From positions 1-64,000 of the forward strand of contig JBNKRJ010000077.1 in assembly GCA_050296515.1 (NCBI GenBank): DNA of 64,000 bases, given 5' to 3'. The notes below the pieces were generated by a model that saw nothing but the letters and a program-made list of their open reading frames with translations, made no database searches and was not told the DNA's origin. The translations under genes and the position numbers were made by a program. The stretch's first letter is position 1, and each line of letters starts with the position of its first letter. Source of the DNA: NBLH01 sp050296515 (lineage in GTDB: Bacteria > Bacteroidota > Bacteroidia > Bacteroidales > NBLH01). Shown one piece after another: positions 26,242 to 35,922 of this stretch.

Positions 26242-27480
26242 CTAATCTTTTACGCACCGAACTGAGAACCCATATGACTTAGAGCGACTAAGCTTACAGA
26301 TTTCTGTTAAATAATAGGATAGATAACGACTCCAAGTGTCAGTGCTTGATTGTTCAGTAGAACTCCAGAAGAAGCAAGAAGTATTAGCACCATCGAAATT
26401 AAAATTGGTACCAAAATAGCGGATACCGCTTGGAAGAGCAGAAAAGCCTGATGTATTAAATTCTACATCAGTTTCTAAGGCTCCTCCTATCCATAAATCT
26501 TCATTACCTGCCAATTTGCTACCCTCATTGGTCCCCCTACAGCCTATATTATTTGCTTCTGTTTGGGTCATACCCAAGTATATTTCTAATTCTTTCCATT
26601 CTGCATCACCAGGTAAATGCCAGCCACCTGGACAAACACCCTGTACGTAACCAGGGTTTGTATCACTGCTATTTTCACCATTCATTGCGGCAGCCCAGGT
26701 ATATAATGCACCGTAGATATCTTTATTCGAGAGATTATTATCATAAAAACAATAGGCTTTATCAATATTATTATCTCCCAAGTCAGCCCATTCTGAGTGG
26801 TCAGTTACATAAGGAATTACTGTCCCATCTGCAAAGTGAGTAGTTTTTAAGTTCTCTGCCATCCAAACCTGGTTACCAATTTTTACAGTTTTATAGGTAT
26901 TTCCATCAATGTCAGTAACGGTATTTGGTGCAGGTATTCCTTTTATGGTTAATTCAGCAAAACAACCGGGCCCTCCTTCTATCAATATTTCAATTTCAGA
27001 GTTTGCATTTATTTGAATTTCTTTTCTTAAGCTCTCAGTAGTTTGATTAAATCCTCTTGGACTAACAATCACTTCTTCATCAATTGTAACTTTGGCTCCG
27101 GTCAACCGAGTTGCAGGATCTACAGTACCATTTTGTAAATAAAGAACAAAAGGCTCTTTAAAATTTTCGATCAATTCACTGCTAATTTGGAAATTGTAAA
27201 GTCTGTAGTTTTCATTCTCAATCAATAATTCTTCAGGTTCCAATAGTATTGTTGCATTCTGCTCAAAATCTTCATAAAATTCATCTGATCTATCATCAGA
27301 AGTTTTCAGTTCTGAATTACTATTAATTATAACTGGTTCTTTTTCAGAAACATCAGATCGTTCACAAGTTGTAAAAAGCAATAATGTGAAGGTTCCCATT
27401 AATATCAGGTGCCAGCCACTTTTTACATAAGCAATTCCTTTATTTAGGAATTGGAATTTAAATAAATCTTTTACTTTCAT
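26242..27480 (-). CDS. FISUMP-domain lipoprotein
   Basis: The 412-residue lipoprotein (lipobox FTTC, Cys39) has a C-terminal Fibrobacter-succinogenes-major-paralogous (FISUMP) domain from about residue 190. This shows as DIDGNTYKTVKIGNQVWMAE, GALYTWAAAMNG, GVCPGGWHLPGDAEW and FFWSSTE, ending VRCVKD. The N-terminal part is a beta-rich PEGA-like region. It is a surface-exposed lipoprotein and the function of the domain is unknown. The long N-terminal extension before the hydrophobic signal is unusual, and translation might start at Met28. Confidence 0.8.
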   Translation of the reverse strand: MKVKDLFKFQFLNKGIAYVKSGWHLILMGTFTLLLFTTCERSDVSEKEPVIINSNSELKTSDDRSDEFYEDFEQNATILLEPEELLIENENYRLYNFQISSELIENFKEPFVLYLQNGTVDPATRLTGAKVTIDEEVIVSPRGFNQTTESLRKEIQINANSEIEILIEGGPGCFAELTIKGIPAPNTVTDIDGNTYKTVKIGNQVWMAENLKTTHFADGTVIPYVTDHSEWADLGDNNIDKAYCFYDNNLSNKDIYGALYTWAAAMNGENSSDTNPGYVQGVCPGGWHLPGDAEWKELEIYLGMTQTEANNIGCRGTNEGSKLAGNEDLWIGGALETDVEFNTSGFSALPSGIRYFGTNFNFDGANTSCFFWSSTEQSSTDTWSRYLSYYLTEICKLSRSKSYGFSVRCVKD

Positions 27481-27549
27481 GGTTATTTATTTTATAGTTA
27501 ATACTCAACTTAGGGAACTTTATATAATAAGCAGGATTAAAACTTTTTT

Positions 27550-28998
27550 CTATATTCTATACAATTTATCCAATAAATTCTCCAATAAGTCATTCACATT
27601 CCCCCTGTTACCCAGCGAAGCAGCAATTCCATACATTGCTGCCTGTTTATGAGAGCCACCATTTCCATCAGACAAACTTTTAGATATTGATTGGTTAGTG
27701 ATTTTTTTAAATAAATTAGAAGGCAATACTTTTGACAGTCCTTTTGCCATAGCAACCTGAAAATCACTAGATTGCTTATCTTTCATCAATTGCCTGCGGT
27801 TGCTAACAATGTTTTTTAATTCGGTCAGAAACTCATCAGCTTTTCCAATATTCCCAGCTGATATTGTCATTTGTAAACTATCAGGAAATTGTAAACGATT
27901 TAAAAACCATCCTTTTTCTTCAAGGGCATCTGCTATATTGAAAATATCACCTTTTACTGAAGTAAAGGAAAAAACACTCATATCCGGATGACCTGTTATC
28001 ACCAGGTTTGGAATGCTTTCAATACCATTGATTATTTTTGAGGTTTCCGTCATAACTGATTTAACCATTTGCTGATACCCCTCCCTTCCTAATAACTTCA
28101 GAATAGCCCATGTACCAGCCAGGACACCTCCTCCCCTCGTTCCAGACAACCCTGGTGATGCGAAAATTCCCCCGGACCAATTTGGATAAATAAAAAATTG
28201 CTTTTTCCGAAGCTCTTTATTCCTGTAAAGAATAACAGAAATGCCCTTTGGGGCATAACCGTATTTATGAGGATCAAGGGAAATACTGGTAACACCCTGA
28301 ATATCAAAATCAAAACTTGGAATGTTATAACCTAAATCCTTCATAAAAGGCAAAACAAATCCACCTAAACATGCATCAACATGAAATAAGATATTCTTTT
28401 CTACAGCTAGTTTTGCAATTTCTTCTACCGGATCAATAACCCCATGAGGATACGATGGCGCAGAACAAGCTATTAATATGGTATTTTGATTAACTGCCTG
28501 CTTTATCTTTTCAACATCTGCTCTCTTATCTTCCCTTACAGGAACCATCACTGGTTGTACATCTAAATAATGACAGGCTTTCAGAAAAGCAGGATGAGCA
28601 CTTTCAGGAATAATTAACTCAGGAGTTCTTATTTCCGGATTAGTTTTTCTGTTTATATCACGAGCTGTTTTAACTGCCATCAGTATACTTTCCGTACCGC
28701 CGGAAGTTACATTTCCAACCACCTCATCATTACCATTTAATAGTTCTGCTGCTATGGCAACAATTTCTGTTTCAAATTTTCGTAATGAAGAAAACCTTAA
28801 CGGATTTAATGCATTATCGTGGGAGAACTTTTGTGCAATTTCTGAAACGGTTTTTGCTATTTTTTCACCTGGATGATAGACAAATCCATACATTTTCCCT
28901 GATTCCCATTTAACATCCTGTTCTTTCAATTGTTCAATTTGATTTAACAATTGGTCTTCAGACAATCCTTTTAAAGGAAAAAGTGCTTTTTCAATCAT
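27550..28998 (-). CDS. Sphingosine-1-phosphate lyase-like PLP enzyme
   Basis: The 482-residue group II decarboxylase-fold enzyme closely follows the S1P lyase pattern: GKMYGFVYHPGEK, NVTSGGTESILMAVK (98-110), CSAPSYPHGVIDPVEEIAKL, LFHVDACLGGFVLPFM with Asp208, and the PLP-Lys motif DPHKYGYAPKG with Lys245. These match the eukaryotic lyase DTHKYGYAPKG segment. S1P lyases cleave phosphorylated long-chain bases. Bacteroidota make sphingolipids, so catabolism of a long-chain base phosphate is plausible. Glutamate-decarboxylase-like activity is the alternative. It is co-directional with a DUF819 protein 16 bp upstream. Confidence 0.8.
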   Translation of the reverse strand: MIEKALFPLKGLSEDQLLNQIEQLKEQDVKWESGKMYGFVYHPGEKIAKTVSEIAQKFSHDNALNPLRFSSLRKFETEIVAIAAELLNGNDEVVGNVTSGGTESILMAVKTARDINRKTNPEIRTPELIIPESAHPAFLKACHYLDVQPVMVPVREDKRADVEKIKQAVNQNTILIACSAPSYPHGVIDPVEEIAKLAVEKNILFHVDACLGGFVLPFMKDLGYNIPSFDFDIQGVTSISLDPHKYGYAPKGISVILYRNKELRKKQFFIYPNWSGGIFASPGLSGTRGGGVLAGTWAILKLLGREGYQQMVKSVMTETSKIINGIESIPNLVITGHPDMSVFSFTSVKGDIFNIADALEEKGWFLNRLQFPDSLQMTISAGNIGKADEFLTELKNIVSNRRQLMKDKQSSDFQVAMAKGLSKVLPSNLFKKITNQSISKSLSDGNGGSHKQAAMYGIAASLGNRGNVNDLLENLLDKLYRI

Positions 28999-29014
28999 TT
29001 TCTATTAGTTTATA

Positions 29015-30142
29015 TTATTTTAATATCCATGCAACAGCCAATCCTAAGTAGTTTCCAATAGCATATCCAAGCAGTCCCATAATAATTCCAAAGGCAATCA
29101 ATTTTTCATTCTTAATAGCACTGGCTACTGGTCCAATAAAAGCAGGACCAAAAATGGCAGCTGTAGAAGTAATAATTAAAGTATCAGCATCAATTCGAAA
29201 AATAAATGCCAATAGTAAATGAACCAGAACTGCAGCCAGAACCACAAAACCACAATAAGAAAATAAGACTGAACCGGAAGCCAGTAATTCTGACAAATCA
29301 GCCATTGCCCCCATGCTTAATGCAAAAATCATAAGTAAATATTCAGCTGACTGATACGTGCATGCCAGGCGTTTTACCTTTTTTGAAAACGATGCCAGGA
29401 TACCCAGACTAGTTATTCCTAAAATGATTATCTGAGGTGACATTTTTCCGACCAATGCAATTGAAAAAGCTATTGAAATTCCTAAAATGAGAATTGCAAG
29501 CAGTAGACTTATGATTATTGATTTTGTAATCCAATTTTGATCAACGGGTTCACTTTCATCGTTATTAAAAACCTCATCATTTCTATTGTTATTAGTAAAT
29601 TTTGGAAGAAAAAACTGATATGCTTTTTGGGCAAGTGTCAGCAGGAAAATGAAATACAGACCGCTAAAGACAATATCGGCACTATTGAGTAATATAAATA
29701 CCTCTTCTTCTACTTCAAGAGCAATTCCAATAGCACTCATATTAGGCGTTCCGCCCGAATAAACTCCTATCATCATTCCTGACACTTTCCATGAATCAGG
29801 AAACTGATTTTTAAAAATAAAAAATACAATGATGGAACTTATAACAACGCTAATAATGCCAAGTAGAAATGAGGATAATCCGGATTTTATATACCTTGAC
29901 CATTTTACAAAATCGGAAGAAAACAATAGTAATGGAATGGCAAGACAAATACTTATTTCTGTTGTGGTTTGCAATAGGTTTTTATCAAGTTCTAAAGAAA
30001 GATTACCTATAATCAATCCTATCATATAGCAAATAACAATGGCCCCCAACCATTTTATGATTTTAACTTTCTTTTCAGCTCGTTTTAAAAGCCATGGGAA
30101 ACTTAAAAAACAAATCATTATCAGTAAACTTAATGCTTCCAT
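29015..30142 (-). CDS. DUF819 family membrane protein
   Basis: The 375-residue protein is almost wholly hydrophobic with about ten transmembrane helices. The motifs GMMIGVYSGGTPNMSAIGIA and STAAIFGPAFIGPVASAI are the conserved repeats of DUF819/YjcL proteins, which resemble carboxylate and tellurite-type transporters. The substrate is unknown. It is 16 bp upstream of the S1P-lyase-like gene, so the pair may handle a related metabolite. The 373-bp gap upstream (30143-30515) shows no feature except AT-rich DNA and a weak 4-bp GCGA/TCGC stem. Confidence 0.75.
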   Translation of the reverse strand: MEALSLLIMICFLSFPWLLKRAEKKVKIIKWLGAIVICYMIGLIIGNLSLELDKNLLQTTTEISICLAIPLLLFSSDFVKWSRYIKSGLSSFLLGIISVVISSIIVFFIFKNQFPDSWKVSGMMIGVYSGGTPNMSAIGIALEVEEEVFILLNSADIVFSGLYFIFLLTLAQKAYQFFLPKFTNNNRNDEVFNNDESEPVDQNWITKSIIISLLLAILILGISIAFSIALVGKMSPQIIILGITSLGILASFSKKVKRLACTYQSAEYLLMIFALSMGAMADLSELLASGSVLFSYCGFVVLAAVLVHLLLAFIFRIDADTLIITSTAAIFGPAFIGPVASAIKNEKLIAFGIIMGLLGYAIGNYLGLAVAWILK

Positions 30143-30515
30143 TTTTCCTCTTGTTTTAATGAACTTAAAATTTCACACGTTTAAATTTTAGTTAAGTGTT
30201 CGAAATTTAACCATATCCTTGTTGTGGCGCGATTATTCGCTTTGCTCATGAGATCACTACGTTAAGTTAGATTTCTTATTAAGTCCCTCAATGAAGGTTT
30301 CATAGAATAAATTTACGACAAGATCAAACAGACTGATAATTGAAAATTTCTGACAACCTGATGTTTCAGGCAAATTTCAATAAAAAGGTAAGGGATTAAT
30401 ATTTGATAAAATCAATCCAAGTAATATTTGCAAATAGATTCAAATAATTGGGATTTTTTACTAATTAATAGGACCGGGTATTGCCTCACTTTGCATTTTT
30501 TCATAAATTTATTCA

Positions 30516-31511
30516 ATGAAGAATATAGAGGATAGTATACAAATCCTACTATTTCAAAAAATCAGTGATCAACTACCTTCACACATCTCTTTAGTAGATG
30601 AGATTTCAGAAATACTCGAAATTACTGCTGATAGTGCTTACCGCAGAATCAGGGGTGACAAGCCATTATCAATATACGAAGTCCGAAAGTTATGCAATAA
30701 CTATCGAATTTCTTTTGATGATATGGTAAATACGGGTGTGGATGCAATTACTTTTCGATCAAACTTGCTTGAAGAGGAGACATTTTCTTTCAAAAATTTT
30801 CTTGAAACCATGCTCAAACATTTTCAATTCTTTGAGCAAAATAGTACAGCAGAAATTGTTTTTATACTGAATGAATTAAATATTCTGCAACTAATGCAGT
30901 TCCCTGATTTATTTGCCTTTAAATTATTTTTCTGGCAAAAATCAAACTTGGGTTTTCCAGGTTACAAAGAAAAGCTTTTTTCTATGGCCTCACTGGAGGA
31001 AAACAAATTAGCAGCAGAAATTAGTGAGCATTATGTAAAAATAAAAACCATTGAGCTTACTACAGAGGAAAGTTTGAACAGTTTTCTTAAACAAATCCTA
31101 TTTTACCACGAAGCTGGTTTTTTTGAATCAAAAGAAGATGCTAAAAACCTATGCAAAAGGCTGCTTGATCTTACCGATCACTTAAAAAGACAGGCAGAAT
31201 TAGGTTTCAAGTTTAAATTTGGAAGTACCGCTTATGGAGAAGAAGGCAATTTTATGTTATACTATAACGATATTATTCTGACAGATAACACCATTTTAGT
31301 CGCAGCGGGAAATAATAAAATATCATTTGTAACCAATAACGCAATTAATCTTTTATACACTTTTAACAAGAATTTCTACGACTACAATTACCAATGGTTC
31401 AATAATATAAAGCAAAAATCCTCTTTAATAAGTGGTGTTGCAGAAAGAGAACGAAGTAAGTATTTTATCACGCTACGCAAAAAAGTTCAGTATGTTATTG
31501 ATAATATTTAG
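30516..31511 (+). CDS. BetR-like helix-turn-helix regulator
   Basis: The 331-residue protein has an N-terminal HTH that reads SLVDEISEILEITADSAYRR IRGDKPLSIYEVRKLCNNY, typical of the Bacteroidota BetR-like regulators, followed by a long alpha-helical C-terminal sensor/oligomerisation region of unknown ligand. No membrane segment is evident. It is 42 bp upstream of a retropepsin-like lipoprotein on the same strand, suggesting one transcription unit. A TAnnTTTG-like box was not found convincingly. Confidence 0.65.
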   Translation: MKNIEDSIQILLFQKISDQLPSHISLVDEISEILEITADSAYRRIRGDKPLSIYEVRKLCNNYRISFDDMVNTGVDAITFRSNLLEEETFSFKNFLETMLKHFQFFEQNSTAEIVFILNELNILQLMQFPDLFAFKLFFWQKSNLGFPGYKEKLFSMASLEENKLAAEISEHYVKIKTIELTTEESLNSFLKQILFYHEAGFFESKEDAKNLCKRLLDLTDHLKRQAELGFKFKFGSTAYGEEGNFMLYYNDIILTDNTILVAAGNNKISFVTNNAINLLYTFNKNFYDYNYQWFNNIKQKSSLISGVAERERSKYFITLRKKVQYVIDNI

Positions 31512-31553
31512 AGTGTATTAATTTTGTGTGAATCAAAATTCAAAACTTTTCAA

Positions 31554-32087
31554 ATGCACAAGATCATTTATTCAGTATTCCTATTTCTGATCCTTTTCAA
31601 TGCCTGCAAAAACAATAAAAATCAACTCGCTGATAATGAAACGATAAACACTTTAGATTCGCACCTGTTGGTCAAAAATTCTTATGTTAAAATACCCATG
31701 AAACAACTCAAAAGCGGGCATTTAAGTTTAGTTGCAAAGGTTAATAAGGTAAAAGGAAGGTTTATTTTAGATACTGGTTCCAGCTCAACAATTATTGACA
31801 GAAGGCTCCGAAAAAAATTCAGGCTTATAACCCAGGAAACTCCTAAAATTGCCAAAACAGCTGGTGGCTCTCAGTTAAGCATGAAAGTTTCCCTGGATAA
31901 CATATTCGAGTTTGAAAAGCTAAAGCTAAGAAATGTGAAAATATCACTTGTTGATCTTAAGCACATTAACTATTCATTTCAAAGCATGGGAATGCTCCGA
32001 CTGGATGGGATTATTGGCTCGGACATTTTAAAAGACAGGAAAGCTGTTATTGACTATGAAAACCTGGTTATTTACTTAAAAAAATAG
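31554..32087 (+). CDS. Retropepsin-like aspartic protease lipoprotein
   Basis: The ~177-residue lipoprotein starts MHKIIYSVFLFLILFNACKN (lipobox FNAC). The mature part is a single retroviral-type aspartic-protease domain: FILDTGSSSTIIDRRL with the catalytic DTGSS, and LDGIIGSDILKDRKAVIDY with the conserved IIG flap strand. Such domains work as dimers. The lipid anchor predicts a periplasmic or surface protease. The in-frame alternative start at 31524 lies before the signal and is less likely. It is linked to the upstream BetR-like regulator. Confidence 0.75.
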   Translation: MHKIIYSVFLFLILFNACKNNKNQLADNETINTLDSHLLVKNSYVKIPMKQLKSGHLSLVAKVNKVKGRFILDTGSSSTIIDRRLRKKFRLITQETPKIAKTAGGSQLSMKVSLDNIFEFEKLKLRNVKISLVDLKHINYSFQSMGMLRLDGIIGSDILKDRKAVIDYENLVIYLKK

Positions 32088-32205
32088 ATGTTGCACTATT
32101 CTGAAGAGTTGACAATTTATTTCATGATTTTTTGATCTAAATAATCCTTAACAGCTCAACTGTCCTGTTCTTTTCCTCTCAAACCAATTTTCACTTTGAA
32201 AGTTC

Positions 32206-32673
32206 TTAAGCGATTACAGAGAACTTCAAAACTTTGGGTTTTACTAATTTTGCAAAATCCTTGTAGGCCAATCGAATCAGTTCAACATGGGAGCCTGCAT
32301 TAAAAGCAATTTCTTCATCCTCGGCAAGGCTTTCAGCAACATATACATCCATTCCATATAGATTACCAAATGGGGGCATAGCACCTACTTCGCATTGAGG
32401 AAAAATATCTTTAAACTCCAATTCATTTGCAAGCACTACCTTTTTGGCTCCAATACACACCCTTAACTCCTCAAAATTAACATGATACGAAGCTGGTAAA
32501 ACTGCCATTGCCATTTTACCGTCCACCTTAATCATCACAGTTTTAGCAAGTTCTTTTCCGGGGATGTGTGTTGCTGCTGCAATTTTTTGTGCTGTATAGG
32601 CCTTAGAATGGCGTATTGAGATGTACTCAATCCCATTTTTGTCTAAACACTCTTTCAATTTTTGTATGGGCAT
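32206..32673 (-). CDS. YbaK/EbsC-family tRNA deacylase
   Basis: The 155-residue YbaK-type editing domain reads YISIRHSKAYTAQKIAAATH, then GKELAKTVMIKVDGKMAMAVLPA and GAMPPFGNLYGMDVYV. The family removes mis-acylated amino acids (for example Cys from tRNA-Pro) in trans. The conserved Lys of the KTVMIK strand is present. The gene is isolated, and convergent with the preceding gene. The 259-bp gap to the next plus-strand gene holds nothing recognisable. Confidence 0.82.
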   Translation of the reverse strand: MPIQKLKECLDKNGIEYISIRHSKAYTAQKIAAATHIPGKELAKTVMIKVDGKMAMAVLPASYHVNFEELRVCIGAKKVVLANELEFKDIFPQCEVGAMPPFGNLYGMDVYVAESLAEDEEIAFNAGSHVELIRLAYKDFAKLVKPKVLKFSVIA

Positions 32674-32932
32674 GTCAACCTCCTTTTTTATAGTTTATTA
32701 ACAAATAGTGAAATTTACTACAAGTTATGACAAAAGTTAATATGGCTGTGCATAATTGCCCAAATTATCTCCTGTTTTTCGTCTAAAAAGTCAAGTTAAA
32801 GCTTCTGTTTAAAATCAACTCAAAACTAAGGACTTATACTTGACTTTGTCCTGTATTTTTCGTAAATTGAGAGAATAAAAGCACAAGTCAATCACTTGGT
32901 AGATAACCAATTAACGATTTAAAACAAGAGCA

Positions 32933-33415
32933 ATGAAACGGTTTGATAAAAATGGAATGTTAATCATTCCAACACCCGAAGATGTAAAAGTCTCCCTGGA
33001 AGCAGAAGAAATCCTCGTTGTAAAAGAATGTTATTGTCCAAAAGGACACAACCTTGTAAGCCCAAAAGCATTTTTTAATGACTTGCCAGGTATTTATCTA
33101 AAAGTAATTAATTCAAAAAACAAGGCAGGGTTTATCGCTTTAAGTCCCATCTACGGACAAAAACAAAGAATAAGCCTTGAAGTTGATTTAATAAAAGGTG
33201 AAACAGTTCGTGTATTTTGTCCACATTGTGATATTGAACTTCCAATTTTTGCAGATTGCACAACCTGTAAAACAGGAAAACTTATCGCCTTGTTTCTTGA
33301 TCAAAAAGCCAGCTTTAAAAACTGCCTTGCTGTTTGTAATATTATTGGCTGCACAAGTGCCTCAATTCACTCAGGTGAAGATGTCTTAAAAGAAATCAGG
33401 TATTTGATTGCCTAG
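32933..33415 (+). CDS. Conserved-looking zinc-ribbon-like protein
   Basis: The 160-residue cytoplasmic protein has three Cys/His motifs: ECYCPKGH (about 36-43), CPHCDIE (about 94-100) and CTTCKTG (about 107-113). These are likely zinc-binding, with a beta-rich region between the first and second. No enzyme motif is visible. It ends inside a 30-bp perfect palindrome shared with the convergent esterase gene. I do not recognise the family. Confidence 0.6.
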   Translation: MKRFDKNGMLIIPTPEDVKVSLEAEEILVVKECYCPKGHNLVSPKAFFNDLPGIYLKVINSKNKAGFIALSPIYGQKQRISLEVDLIKGETVRVFCPHCDIELPIFADCTTCKTGKLIALFLDQKASFKNCLAVCNIIGCTSASIHSGEDVLKEIRYLIA

Positions 33416-33443
33416 TAAATGAAATTCTAGAATTTCATTTACT
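33414..33443. terminator. 30-bp perfect palindrome covering two convergent stop codons
   Basis: The sequence from 33414 to 33443 equals its own reverse complement. It overlaps the TAG of the zinc-ribbon gene at its left edge and contains the stop of the minus-strand esterase gene (33435-33437). It may act as a bidirectional terminator or an mRNA 3'-end stabiliser. There is no T-run on either side, so it is not a textbook terminator. Confidence 0.5.
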
Positions 33444-35858
33444 GCCAAAGATAGACTTTAGCATATTGCCATTCTTTTTCACTTTGGTGTTTTGAAAAAC
33501 TCTTGTGGTATAATACATTCTCTTGCTTGCCCGGCCGGAGGTTCTTGCACCTACTTTCCAGTCGCCAGGCGTAGGGTTATCAATAACATAATATGCAGTT
33601 CCTGTGGATGCATCAACATTCCACTTTATAGATGAAACCTTTGAATTCACCAATACTCCATTTGGATTTTTAAGTTGCATTAAAACATTGATATTTTTCG
33701 TAAATGCATCGGCACATGCAAGCTGAAAAATAGCCTTTGTAGTACCTTCATTTATTGTAACTATAGTATCAGGTACAAAAGTTGAATCCGTCCGTTCCTT
33801 TATTGCAGGGATATAATTACTAAATGTATTTACTCCCTCCATCTCAAAGAATGGTGAATCCTTTTTTGAAATGTCAAATTCGACCAAAGCAGTTTGCATA
33901 TGATTAAACTTAAAACTACCCAGGTAAATCGAGAATTTCTTTTCGGGAATATACAAATAAACTTTATAGGTCCCTTCTGCCATGTCCGAAACACATTCTT
34001 CAATTGATGCAGGCTTTTTTACATAATAATAAGAAATGTAATCATCTGAAACAAAAGGATTTCTGTTCATATATCCTTCAACATCAGGATAAAGTTTTAT
34101 AACATCTTCAAGTTCGTTTGCATCAGCAAATCTTTCTTTTCCTTTCGCAGAAGATAGCCTGGGAGTAAGTAAGAGTGTTTTATTCACTTTATTTTTCAGC
34201 ACAACCAACTCATCCCACTCACCTAACTCTTTTTTCCAATCGTATTTCTTGTTTTTCAGCAATCTTATACTAAATACACCTTGTTTTAAATTAACATCTT
34301 CAAGTTTCTTCTTCAAAAACAGCTTATTGGTACTCATCTTAACATAACCATCTATCTGCTTATTGCCATATAAGTAATATTCAAAGCCTTTAACATCTTT
34401 GGTGAAATAAGCATTAGCAAAATCCGCCAAAAATTTATTGTTTCTATCAAAATCGAACTTGCTCCAACAGCCTCTTCCATCATCATGATTCGCATTAATA
34501 AGCGCATACCTTATTTTATAATCCATTAGTGAAGCGCTACTCATTGCAACAATCCCATCAGTCTGACCTTCAGCTTCGTTATGTACCATTTTAGGAAGCC
34601 TGTATTTTTTTTGAGTAGTGCCAATCAGAACAAAATAATCATCTGAAATGAAATTATCGTCATCTAAACTTGGAATTTTTCGGTTATGAAGATTGTAGAA
34701 AAAATCGCTTCCAAAAGAAAGGTCCTTTATACTTGGTGCTTCTCTATCAAAACCTAAAAGTTGAAAAACATGTCCTTTGCCCGTTCTGTATTGTTTATTT
34801 CCTCCTAAAGACCCATGAATTGGAGGTTCAATTAACAATACTTTATTTACATTTTTTTTCGCATTAAAATATGGTGAAGTAATCAACTCCATAGCAGCAA
34901 GCCCCCCCATACTATGCGTCAGAATATCCACCTTCTTTTCGTAATAGTTTCTGAGATACTCAACATGATATTTCAACCAGCGTGCTATAAAGTCGATGTT
35001 GGCATCATAAGGATAATACACCTGCCAACCATCATAGACATTTGATTTATTAAAATGTCTAACCTGCATCCACCAGTATGATGTTTCGTTATCTTCAGGT
35101 TTTGCTTTTGAATAGTTATTATATTTTCCTGTAAGCCCATGTACAAAAAGCACTGGTGCCTTATTGGATTTTGAGGTCGGAAACTTATTTCCGATCGATT
35201 GTTTGGATGCATTATAAGAATCAGGAGGAATCAACATTGTAACAGGATATTCGCCTTTGTTAAAGTAGGTCCATTTCCCACCAAATAAACCAGCCCAATA
35301 AGGACTTTCTTTAGAAAAAGGAAAATGCTGGTGCATCTCATTATCAAAACAATCAAATTTACTATTATGTAGAATTAAAATAACTTGCCTTAGGTACTTA
35401 CCTTCCTTTTCAGGAAGATATTCGTAAGTAATATGTCCGATTAAATTCTTATTTGCATCAAAAAGTACTAAATAGTCAATTCTTCTCTCAGTAGAACCTT
35501 CTTTCACAGCAAAACTATCCAGCCTAAAGTAATTATCTTTTGGATCTTTCATGAATAGCTGCGGAGCCTTTAGTTTTCCATCATCAAAGTCTTCGCCCCT
35601 GCTCCAACCAACGTACTTTACCATATTGGTACCTGCAGTTTCAATTAGTTTTATGGTGATTTGATGTGTTGCAGTATCATTAATCAGAGAGCCTGACGGA
35701 AAATTTGCAGGTTTCACTACCTGATTAAAAATTATCAAAAAGGAAATTAGCAAACTGTATTTAAAAATCCGGAAAAAAGTAAATTTCTCTTTTAATCTTT
35801 GAGGTGAAATTTGATGCAGCATCATATTAAAACAGTTGATTATAACAGGATTAAACAT
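33435..35858 (-). CDS. PGAP1-like alpha/beta-hydrolase, exported
   Basis: The 807-residue protein has an N-terminal hydrophobic export signal (about residues 30-48). The alpha/beta-hydrolase core has APVLFVHGLTGKYNNY (oxyanion region), the nucleophile elbow LTHSMGGLAAMEL (THSMGG in place of GHSMGG) and a later NANHDDGRG that may supply the His. The long C-terminal part is beta-rich and may bind substrate. It is similar to PGAP1-type lipases/esterases, with unknown substrate. The exact start is uncertain (Met1, Met12 or Met13). Confidence 0.7.
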   Translation of the reverse strand: MFNPVIINCFNMMLHQISPQRLKEKFTFFRIFKYSLLISFLIIFNQVVKPANFPSGSLINDTATHQITIKLIETAGTNMVKYVGWSRGEDFDDGKLKAPQLFMKDPKDNYFRLDSFAVKEGSTERRIDYLVLFDANKNLIGHITYEYLPEKEGKYLRQVILILHNSKFDCFDNEMHQHFPFSKESPYWAGLFGGKWTYFNKGEYPVTMLIPPDSYNASKQSIGNKFPTSKSNKAPVLFVHGLTGKYNNYSKAKPEDNETSYWWMQVRHFNKSNVYDGWQVYYPYDANIDFIARWLKYHVEYLRNYYEKKVDILTHSMGGLAAMELITSPYFNAKKNVNKVLLIEPPIHGSLGGNKQYRTGKGHVFQLLGFDREAPSIKDLSFGSDFFYNLHNRKIPSLDDDNFISDDYFVLIGTTQKKYRLPKMVHNEAEGQTDGIVAMSSASLMDYKIRYALINANHDDGRGCWSKFDFDRNNKFLADFANAYFTKDVKGFEYYLYGNKQIDGYVKMSTNKLFLKKKLEDVNLKQGVFSIRLLKNKKYDWKKELGEWDELVVLKNKVNKTLLLTPRLSSAKGKERFADANELEDVIKLYPDVEGYMNRNPFVSDDYISYYYVKKPASIEECVSDMAEGTYKVYLYIPEKKFSIYLGSFKFNHMQTALVEFDISKKDSPFFEMEGVNTFSNYIPAIKERTDSTFVPDTIVTINEGTTKAIFQLACADAFTKNINVLMQLKNPNGVLVNSKVSSIKWNVDASTGTAYYVIDNPTPGDWKVGARTSGRASKRMYYTTRVFQNTKVKKNGNMLKSIFGSK

Positions 35859-35922
35859 TAACCAGCAAATATATTAAGTTATAAAATTTGTTAGAAATAC
35901 TATAACATTTCTTAACTAAACT

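Noticed and set aside
30205..30260. Possible REP-like stem near a GCGCGATTATTCGC sequence
   Set aside because: Only a 4-bp stem; does not match the other REP-like hairpins.
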